The translations under genes were made by a program, and so were the position numbers. From contig NZ_BCPR01000001.1 of the NCBI RefSeq assembly GCF_016586165.1, positions 62,001 through 126,000 on the forward strand: a stretch of DNA of 64,000 bases, written 5' to 3'. The DNA is from Dyella sp. EPa41 (GTDB lineage: Bacteria; Pseudomonadota; Gammaproteobacteria; Xanthomonadales; Rhodanobacteraceae). Below, piece after piece: positions 57,605 to 64,000 of the stretch. The stretch's first letter is position 1; each line of letters starts with the position of its first letter. The notes beneath the pieces were generated by a model. It had not been told where the DNA came from. It searched no databases and saw only the letters and a program-made list of their open reading frames with translations.

Positions 57605-60508
57605 ATGGTGCAGACCCAATTCGCAAAAACGCTGTTGTCGAGCGCTCTGAGTCTTGCCTTGTTTGGCGCGGTGGGGGCCGCACAGGCACAGGAGCAAGCC
57701 CAGGCACAGCCCGCGGCAACACCGGCACAGTCCAACGCGCAGAGCAGCGACCAGACGCAAGGCAACGCCAGCCAGGCCGGCCCGGCCAAGACGCTGGGCG
57801 CCGTGAACGTCAGCGGCAGCTACCGCAGCAGCATCCAGTTCTCCACCGACGCCAAGCGTGACGCCACCAACGTCACCGACTCGGTGTTCGCCGAAGACAT
57901 CGGCAAGTTTCCCGATACCAATATCGCCGAGTCGCTCACCCGCGTGCCGGGCGTGCAGCTGACCCGCGACGTGGACGGCGAGGGCGTGAACATCCAGATC
58001 CGCGGCCTCGGCACCGACTTCACCAAGATCATGCTCAATGGCGACCAGCTCGCCGTGGCTTCCGCGGGCGGCTTGAATTCGCAGAACCAGAATCGCGAAG
58101 TCGACCTCGACCTGCTGCCGACCGAGTTCTTCACGCAGCTCACCGTCAACAAGACACCGACGCCGGGCATGACCGAAGGCGGCATCGCCGGCGTGGTGGA
58201 CATGCGCACCACGCGTCCGTTCGACAACCCGGGCACGCATCTCACCTATTCGGCGCAGGGTTCGTACAACTCGATCGGCAGCGACATCAAGCCGCGCGGC
58301 TCGCTGATCGGCAGCTGGACCAATGCCTCCAACACCTTCGGCGCGGTGGTTGGCATCACTGGTGCGCGCAACGACTACGATGTGCGCGGCTTCGAAACCA
58401 TCGGCTGGACGACGCCGCAGCTCAACGCCGCGCAGTGCGGCACGGCCTCGGGCGGCTGCAGCCCGGCCGGTGGCAGCTGGATCATCCCCAAGACGGTGCC
58501 CGCGGGCGCGGGCCTGGGCCTTGCCGCCGGGCAGACCATCGACAACGCATGGCTGCTCGCGCACAACCCGGGGTTGACCACCTCGCAGATCGCCAACGCG
58601 CTGATCCCACGCCTGGGTCGCGATGCCTATGTGGACGGCACCAACGACCACCAGTCGGCGATGGCCTCGCTGGAGTGGCGTCCGAGCGACGCGGCGCACT
58701 TCTACCTCGACACGCTGTTCTCGCAGAAAGAGCGCCACTTCGATCGCCTGGACATGAACCTGATCGGTCGCAGTGGTCAGATGATCCCGACCAACATGCA
58801 GGTCGACCAGAACAACGTGGTCACCCAGGCCGACTTTGCCAACGCGCAGTACTTCCTCGAATCGCGTCCGTACGACCAGCACACCAAGTTCTACAACATC
58901 AACCCCGGTGGCGAGTTCCTGTTCGGCTCCAACCAGAACATGAAGCTGGACTTCCAGGGCTATGTGCAGCGCAGCTGGTATCGCCAGTACGCGCCGTCGA
59001 TCGACGTGCAGTCGCCGCTGGGCCAGAACATCACGGTCAACTACGCCAATACCGGCGGCAACTACCCGACCATCTCGCCCAGCGCGAACCTCAACGATCC
59101 CAACCTGGGCTGGGGCTACTACCGGGTCAACATCCAGAACGAAACGCGCACCACCGAGAACAAGGGCACGCGCGAGGATTTCCAGTGGGGTGACGACAGC
59201 AACAACCTGCGCGTCGGCGTCGCGTACGACGACATCTCGCGCGAGATCAAGGCTTACGACAACAGCTCCGCCTGGGCCAATGTGGTGCAGGCCACCGTGC
59301 CGGCCAATGGCTGGCCGCAGTACGTGAAGCCCGGTCCGGACGGTTTCATCGCGGTGGACTATGCCGCGCTGATGGCCGCCACCAACTACGACTACCTCAA
59401 CGCCACGGCGCCGCTGACCACCGCGGCGGCCAGCGGCGCCAATGCCGGCAACATCGAGGAAAAGACCTGGGCGTGGTACCTGGAAGGCAACGGCAAGTTC
59501 GACCTGGGCGGCCACGAGCTGCGCGTGAACGGCGGCGTGCGCCATGCCTCCACCGACCAGACCATCGCGGGCCCGTCGACCATCGGCACGCAGCTCGAAT
59601 ACATCACGCTGAAGAACTCCTACGACTACTACCTGCCGTCGTTGAACCTGGCATTCAACGCCGCCGATGACGTCGTGTTGCGCCTGGCCGCGTCGCGTTC
59701 GTTGACGCGTCCCGACCCCAGCGCGATGGTGCCCAACACCAACTTCAGCGACCCCTCGGCGGAAACCGCCACGCAGGGCAATCCGAAGCTGGCGCCGTAC
59801 CTTTCCACCAACCTGGACCTCGGTGGCGAGTGGTACACCGGCCACGAGGGCTATGTTGCGCTGGACCTGTTCGGCAAGCGCATCAAGGGCTTCACGGTCA
59901 GCGGCACCAACCTGATCCCGTTCTCGCAGCTGGGTATTCCCTACAGTGCGCTCACCGCGACGCAGCAGCAGGCGATCGACCTGCGCGGCGGCCCGTCGGC
60001 GGCGCAGGTGCAGGTACAGCAGCAGGTGAATGCCGACGGCACGCTGCTCATCAAGGGCGCGGAGGCGAACTGGGTGCAGCCGCTGGACTTCATCGTGAAG
60101 GGCCTGGGCGTGCAGGCCAACTACACCGTGACCTCGCAGAAGAGCGTGGGCAGCGGCGTGGCGGCGCAGGCCATCGGCATCTCGCCCCACACCTATAACC
60201 TGACCGGTTACTGGGAGGGCTACAACACGATGGTCCGCCTGTCCTATACGTGGAACTCGGCGCAGATCAGCTCCACCGCCAACCAGAACGGCCTGCCGTT
60301 CGCGCAGATCAAGACGGATGCGCGTGGCCAGCTCGACCTGTCGGCCAGCTACCAGTTCGTGGACGTCATGTCGAAGCCGATGATCACCTTGAACGTGATC
60401 AACATGACCAAGCAGAACTTCCGGCAGACGCTCACCTACGACAACGCGGCGTATACCTATTACACCCCGGGCTATACGATCATGCTGGGCGTGCGCGGAA
60501 CGTTCTGA
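57605..60508 (+). CDS. TonB-dependent receptor for xylan fragments (TIGR01782 type)
   Basis: A 967-residue outer-membrane receptor. The signal peptide ends at GAAQAQ, then a glutamine/alanine-rich linker. The plug has DSVFAEDIGKFPDTNIAESL, the RVPGVQLTRDVDGEGVNIQI segment and EGGIAGVVDMRTTRPFDNPG. The barrel ends MLGVRGTF with a terminal aromatic residue. Location and xyl-box make it the probable importer of large xylo-oligosaccharides. The ATG at 57605 sits right behind GAGGGGAG; GTG at 57608 is an equal alternative. Confidence 0.92.
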   Translation: MVQTQFAKTLLSSALSLALFGAVGAAQAQEQAQAQPAATPAQSNAQSSDQTQGNASQAGPAKTLGAVNVSGSYRSSIQFSTDAKRDATNVTDSVFAEDIGKFPDTNIAESLTRVPGVQLTRDVDGEGVNIQIRGLGTDFTKIMLNGDQLAVASAGGLNSQNQNREVDLDLLPTEFFTQLTVNKTPTPGMTEGGIAGVVDMRTTRPFDNPGTHLTYSAQGSYNSIGSDIKPRGSLIGSWTNASNTFGAVVGITGARNDYDVRGFETIGWTTPQLNAAQCGTASGGCSPAGGSWIIPKTVPAGAGLGLAAGQTIDNAWLLAHNPGLTTSQIANALIPRLGRDAYVDGTNDHQSAMASLEWRPSDAAHFYLDTLFSQKERHFDRLDMNLIGRSGQMIPTNMQVDQNNVVTQADFANAQYFLESRPYDQHTKFYNINPGGEFLFGSNQNMKLDFQGYVQRSWYRQYAPSIDVQSPLGQNITVNYANTGGNYPTISPSANLNDPNLGWGYYRVNIQNETRTTENKGTREDFQWGDDSNNLRVGVAYDDISREIKAYDNSSAWANVVQATVPANGWPQYVKPGPDGFIAVDYAALMAATNYDYLNATAPLTTAAASGANAGNIEEKTWAWYLEGNGKFDLGGHELRVNGGVRHASTDQTIAGPSTIGTQLEYITLKNSYDYYLPSLNLAFNAADDVVLRLAASRSLTRPDPSAMVPNTNFSDPSAETATQGNPKLAPYLSTNLDLGGEWYTGHEGYVALDLFGKRIKGFTVSGTNLIPFSQLGIPYSALTATQQQAIDLRGGPSAAQVQVQQQVNADGTLLIKGAEANWVQPLDFIVKGLGVQANYTVTSQKSVGSGVAAQAIGISPHTYNLTGYWEGYNTMVRLSYTWNSAQISSTANQNGLPFAQIKTDARGQLDLSASYQFVDVMSKPMITLNVINMTKQNFRQTLTYDNAAYTYYTPGYTIMLGVRGTF

Positions 60509-60530
60509 CCGGTTTCGCGTGTGCAGTATC

Positions 60531-60564
60531 CGCGGCCCGGCCGGCGCTCACCGGCCGGGCCGCG
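60531..60564 (+). terminator. GC-rich hairpin after the TonB receptor
   Basis: A perfect 14-base-pair stem (CGCGGCCCGGCCGG with its complement) around a six-base loop, 22 bases after the receptor stop. No T run. It likely limits transcription into the downstream transporter operon. Confidence 0.5.
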
Positions 60565-60626
60565 ACGTGTGGCGGGCCGGCCTTCGGGCGGCTCGTCACG
60601 TTGGTCTCGGCCTGCAGCGGTATCCA

Positions 60627-62120
60627 ATGGCGCGCATGAACAACACCTCGCAGACCCTGCCGGTCATCGAAAAAATCGGCTACAGCCTTGGCGATCTCGC
60701 GGCGAACCTGATCTTCCAGACGCTGGTGACCTTCCTGGCGTTCTTCTACACCGACGTGTTCCGCATCCCCGCGGGCACGGCGGCGACCCTCATCTTCGTC
60801 GTCGGCCTGCTTGGCGCGTTCGTGTTCACGCCGGTCATGGGCCTGGTGGCCGACCGCACGCGCACGCGTTGGGGCAAGTTCCGTCCCTGGGTGCTGTGGA
60901 CGGCCATTCCGTTCGGCGCCTTGTCCCTGCTCGCCTTCAGCACGCCTTCGCTGGGCGAGGAGGGCAAGGTCGTGTACGCGATGGCGACGTACACGGCGCT
61001 GGTCTTCATCTATGTCGCCAACAACCTGCCCTATTCGGCCCTGAGCGGCGTGCTCACCGGCAGCATGGCCGAGCGCAACAGCCTGTCGGCCTATCGCTTC
61101 GTGGCGGTGATGGTGGCGCAGTTCATCATCCAGGTGCTGCTGCTGCCGCTGGTGTTGATCCTGGGCGATGGCGACAAGGCGCGCGGCTTCCACAACACGA
61201 TGACCATCTTCGCCATCGTGGGCACGGTGTTCTTCCTCATCACCTTCTTCACCACCCGCGAACGCATCGTACCGGTGAACACGCAGTCATCGAGCGTGCG
61301 CGACGATCTCGCCGACCTGCTGCGCAACCGCCCCTGGCAGATCATGCTGGCGGTGACGGTGCTGCTGTTCATCAACCTCGCGTTGAAGGGCGGCATGTAC
61401 ATCTACTACTTCAAGTATTACCTCGACGAGGCGCAGCTCTCGGCCTTCCTCGATCGCGTGGGCTTCAACGGATTCATTGTGGCGCTCAACAGTGGCCTCA
61501 CCCATGTGGGGCTGACCGAATTCCGCTGGCCGAAGGACGCGCCCACCTCGGCCTTCAGCCTGTTCAACGCGCTGGGGATCATCTTCATGATCGTCGGCAT
61601 CGGTTTTTCCAAGCGCCTTGCCGACCGGTTCGGCAAGCGCGACGTGTTCGGCGGCGCCTTGCTCGCCTCCACGGTGTTCCTGCTGGCGTTCTACGTGTAC
61701 ACGCCGGCCTCGATCGGGCTGGTGGTGGGTTCGTACATCCTGCACGGCTTCTTCTACGGCATCACCATCCCGTTGCTGTGGGCGATGATCGCCGACGTGG
61801 CCGATTATTCGGAGTGGAAGAACCAGCGTCGCGCCACCGCCATCATCTTCTCGGCCATGCTGTGCGGGCTGAAGGTCGGCTTGAGCGTCGGCGGCGCGAT
61901 GGTCGCCGGCATCCTCGCCCACTACGGCTACGTCGCCGAGGCGGCCTCGCAGTCGCCGGGCGTGGTCAACGGCATCCGGCTCACCGTCAGCCTGTTCTGC
62001 TCGCTGCCTTTCCTGCTCGCGGTAGGGTTGCTGTTCTGCTATCGCATCAACAAGTCGATGGAGCTGCGCATCGAGCAGGAGCTCGGCGCCCGCCGCCTTG
62101 CCGCCGGCCACGCGGCCTGA
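60627..62120 (+). CDS. GPH-family sugar symporter, probable xylo-oligosaccharide transporter
   Basis: A 497-residue carrier of the glycoside-pentoside-hexuronide family (MelB/XynP-like). The first helix reads KIGYSLGDLAANLIFQTLVT; loop 2-3 has GLVADRTRTRWGKFRPW; the late helix AMIADVADYSEWKNQRRATA is the GPH signature. With a cytoplasmic GH43 and a mutarotase downstream, it most likely imports xylobiose-type oligosaccharides. ATG at 60636 (MNNTS) is an alternative start. It follows the TonB receptor after a GC-rich hairpin. Confidence 0.9.
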   Translation: MARMNNTSQTLPVIEKIGYSLGDLAANLIFQTLVTFLAFFYTDVFRIPAGTAATLIFVVGLLGAFVFTPVMGLVADRTRTRWGKFRPWVLWTAIPFGALSLLAFSTPSLGEEGKVVYAMATYTALVFIYVANNLPYSALSGVLTGSMAERNSLSAYRFVAVMVAQFIIQVLLLPLVLILGDGDKARGFHNTMTIFAIVGTVFFLITFFTTRERIVPVNTQSSSVRDDLADLLRNRPWQIMLAVTVLLFINLALKGGMYIYYFKYYLDEAQLSAFLDRVGFNGFIVALNSGLTHVGLTEFRWPKDAPTSAFSLFNALGIIFMIVGIGFSKRLADRFGKRDVFGGALLASTVFLLAFYVYTPASIGLVVGSYILHGFFYGITIPLLWAMIADVADYSEWKNQRRATAIIFSAMLCGLKVGLSVGGAMVAGILAHYGYVAEAASQSPGVVNGIRLTVSLFCSLPFLLAVGLLFCYRINKSMELRIEQELGARRLAAGHAA

Positions 62121-62152
62121 GCGGACATCGATGACAGCCACCAGGGTCTACC

Positions 62153-63169
62153 ATGTCGGACGACACGCCATCCCCCGATCTCGCCGCGCTGGCGGCGCGC
62201 GCCATCTCGCCGCCGCTGGTGACGCACATCTACACGGCCGATCCCTCCGCGCACGTCTTCGACGGGAAGATCTACATCTATCCGTCGCACGACATCGAGG
62301 GCGGCGTGCCGTTCAACGACAACGGTGACCACTTCTGCATGGAGGACTATCACGTCTTCCGCATGGATTCGCCCGAGAGCGAGGCCGTCGACTGCGGCGT
62401 CGCGCTGCACGTGAAGGACGTGCCCTGGGCCGAGCGCCAGATGTGGGCGCCGGACGCGGCGCGCAAGGACGGCCGCTACTACCTCTATTTTCCCGCCAAG
62501 CGCAGCAATGGCCGGTTCCAGATCGGGGTGGCCGTGTCCGACCGCCCGGAGGGGCCGTTCGCGCCCGAGCCCGAGGCCATCGTGGGCAGCTACTCCATCG
62601 ACCCGGCCGTGTTCGAAGACCGCGACGGCGCCTTCTATATGTACTTCGGCGGCATCTGGGGCGGACAGCTGCAGAAGTACCGCGACAACGTCTACGCCCC
62701 CGGGCACGAGGAACCGCAGGCGCATGAGCGGGCCCTGGGGCCGCGCGTCGCGAAGCTTTCGGAGGACATGAAGTCGTTTGCGGAGGCGCCGCGCGAAATC
62801 ACCATCGTGGATGAACACGGCCAGCCGTTGCTCGCCGGCGATCACGACCGACGCTATTTCGAAGGGCCGTGGATGCATGCGTACCGCGGCAAGTACTACC
62901 TGTCGTATTCGACCGGCGATACGCATTTCCTGTGCTATGCGACCAGCGACAGTCCGTACGGCCCGTTCACCTATCGCGGAAAGATCCTCACCCCGGTGGT
63001 CGGTTGGACCACGCATCATTCGATCTGCGCGGTGGGCGATCGCTGGTATCTCTTCTATCACGACGCCATCTTGTCGGGCGGCGTGACGCATCTGCGCTCG
63101 ATCAAGATGGTGGAGCTGGCGTACGACGCCCATGGCGACATCCTCTGCCTGCATCCCTATGGCGAGTGA
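62153..63169 (+). CDS. cytoplasmic GH43 glycosidase
   Basis: A 338-residue single-domain GH43 without a signal peptide. Catalytic residues are D30 (YTADPSAHVF, base), D150 (YSIDPAVFED) and E237 (RYFEGPWMH, acid). The compact size and absence of the extra beta domain resemble subfamily 1 enzymes acting on xylo- or arabinoxylo-oligosaccharides. It would hydrolyse sugars imported by the GPH carrier, whose gene ends 32 bases upstream. This gives the locus separate periplasmic and cytoplasmic GH43 enzymes. Confidence 0.9.
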   Translation: MSDDTPSPDLAALAARAISPPLVTHIYTADPSAHVFDGKIYIYPSHDIEGGVPFNDNGDHFCMEDYHVFRMDSPESEAVDCGVALHVKDVPWAERQMWAPDAARKDGRYYLYFPAKRSNGRFQIGVAVSDRPEGPFAPEPEAIVGSYSIDPAVFEDRDGAFYMYFGGIWGGQLQKYRDNVYAPGHEEPQAHERALGPRVAKLSEDMKSFAEAPREITIVDEHGQPLLAGDHDRRYFEGPWMHAYRGKYYLSYSTGDTHFLCYATSDSPYGPFTYRGKILTPVVGWTTHHSICAVGDRWYLFYHDAILSGGVTHLRSIKMVELAYDAHGDILCLHPYGE

Positions 63170-63176
63170 GCCCGGC

Positions 63177-63998
63177 ATGGCGACCAGCGATGCCGCGCTG
63201 GCGCCGATGGCGCCGGGTCCCCTGGTAGGACTCGCCCATGGGGTGCTGGAAGTGGTGGTGGCGCCAGCCGCGGGCGGTCGCATAGCCCAGATCCGATACG
63301 ACGGGTTCGACTGGCTGGTGGGCCACGACGAACACACGCAGGCGATGATCGCCTGGGGCAGTTACCCGATGCTGCCATGGGCCGGTCGCGTGCGTGGCGG
63401 CCGCTTCGACTGGCAGGGGCGGCCCCATACGCTGCCCGCCACCCTCGGCGGGCACGCCATCCATGGCGTGGGCTTCGCGCTGCCATGGCGGATCGAGGCG
63501 CATTCGGACAGCGGCGTCGAACTGGCGCTCGAGCTCCCCATGGACGAACGCTGGCCTTTCGGCGGCCATGCGCGCCAGCGCATCGAGGTCGGCGAGCGGG
63601 CGCTGCGCATGGAGCTGTCGCTCACGGCCGGCGCAGCGGCCATGCCGGCGGTCATCGGCTGGCATCCCTGGTTCCGCAAGCCCGATCACCTGGAGTTCGA
63701 GCCGAGCCGCTGCTATCCACGCGACGCGGAGGGCATCGCGCATCTCCCTCTGATCGATCCGCCGCCGCCGCCCTGGGACGACTGCTTCCTCAATGACCGG
63801 CCGGTGATCCTGCATCGCGGTGGGCAACGCCTGCGGCTGACGTCCGACAGCGAGCATTGGGTGGTCTATGACGAAACCCGCCACGCCACCTGCGTCGAGC
63901 CGCAGACCGGGCCGCCCGATGCATTCAATCTCGGGATGGCCGCCACGCTGGCGCCGGGCGCCATGCTCCGCGCCTGGTTCCGCCTCGAATGGCTGTAG
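63177..63998 (+). CDS. aldose 1-epimerase (mutarotase) family protein
   Basis: A 273-residue galactose-mutarotase-like protein. Motifs include WGSYPMLPWAGRVRGGRFDW, the catalytic histidine in HAIHGVGFALPW, GWHPWFRKPDH with a second histidine, and the glutamate in CVEPQTGPPDAFN. It interconverts alpha and beta anomers, here probably of xylose set free by the GH43, so that XylA receives the right form. It starts 7 bases after the GH43 stop; an ATG at 63159 inside that gene is an alternative. The gene ends within the window. Confidence 0.88.
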   Translation: MATSDAALAPMAPGPLVGLAHGVLEVVVAPAAGGRIAQIRYDGFDWLVGHDEHTQAMIAWGSYPMLPWAGRVRGGRFDWQGRPHTLPATLGGHAIHGVGFALPWRIEAHSDSGVELALELPMDERWPFGGHARQRIEVGERALRMELSLTAGAAAMPAVIGWHPWFRKPDHLEFEPSRCYPRDAEGIAHLPLIDPPPPPWDDCFLNDRPVILHRGGQRLRLTSDSEHWVVYDETRHATCVEPQTGPPDAFNLGMAATLAPGAMLRAWFRLEWL

Positions 63999-64000
63999 CT

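Overview
The window is GC-rich gammaproteobacterial chromosome, most likely from the Xanthomonadales and probably family Rhodanobacteraceae (a Dyella, Luteibacter, Frateuria or Rhodanobacter-like organism). The reasons are the TonB-dependent receptors of the TIGR01782 type, the Xanthomonas-like xylan and glucuronate utilisation genes with LacI-type operators resembling the xyl-box, the erpA-bactofilin cluster, and short REP palindromes. This placement is inference from gene content; no 16S rRNA gene is present.

Region 1 (1-10.7 kb) is ordinary core and housekeeping DNA. It holds small metabolic proteins (two SRPBCC proteins, a DHFR-like reductase, DUF3175, GFA and VOC proteins), a transporter-acyltransferase fusion, an AmpE-like protein bracketed by two REP palindromes, the DUF6776-bactofilin-erpA-nudC cluster, bacterioferritin with its ferredoxin, and rppH.

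Region 2 (10.8-14.9 kb) is an accessory patch that starts at an elongator tRNA-Met. It is visibly less GC-rich. It contains remnants of a DarG-like antitoxin and of a serine recombinase joined end to end, a fasciclin-domain protein, several unrecognised small genes and two copies of a GTCCGC palindrome.

Region 3 (14.9-33.4 kb) begins with a TonB receptor and an AraC-type XylR. An RcsB/RcsC-like signalling cluster follows: two divergent RcsB-like regulators, a small conserved-looking ORF, a frameshifted hybrid kinase carrying receiver and Hpt domains, and an intact kinase without them. It faces a complete chaperone-usher fimbrial operon (major subunit, chaperone, usher, tip protein). Three TAGG-N6-CCTA-like palindromes sit in front of the intact kinase gene, the fimbrial operon and the small ORF, at a nearly constant distance from plausible -10 boxes. 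This suggests one local regulon.

Region 4 (33.6-64 kb) is a large glucuronoxylan utilisation locus. Secreted GH10 xylanase and a TonB receptor handle the polymer and large fragments. GH67, an acetylesterase, a GH43, a GH3 and a GH35 enzyme trim them in the periplasm. Three different inner-membrane carriers (xylose, hexuronate, xylo-oligosaccharide) bring products in. Cytoplasmic GH43, mutarotase, XylA and XylB process xylose. UxaC, UxuB, ManD and KdgK turn glucuronate into KDPG. A LacI-type repressor sits in the middle, and four matching 14-bp operators lie at xylB, at the GH67 operon and at both sides of the exuT/TonB-receptor divergent promoter. KDPG aldolase is not in the window.
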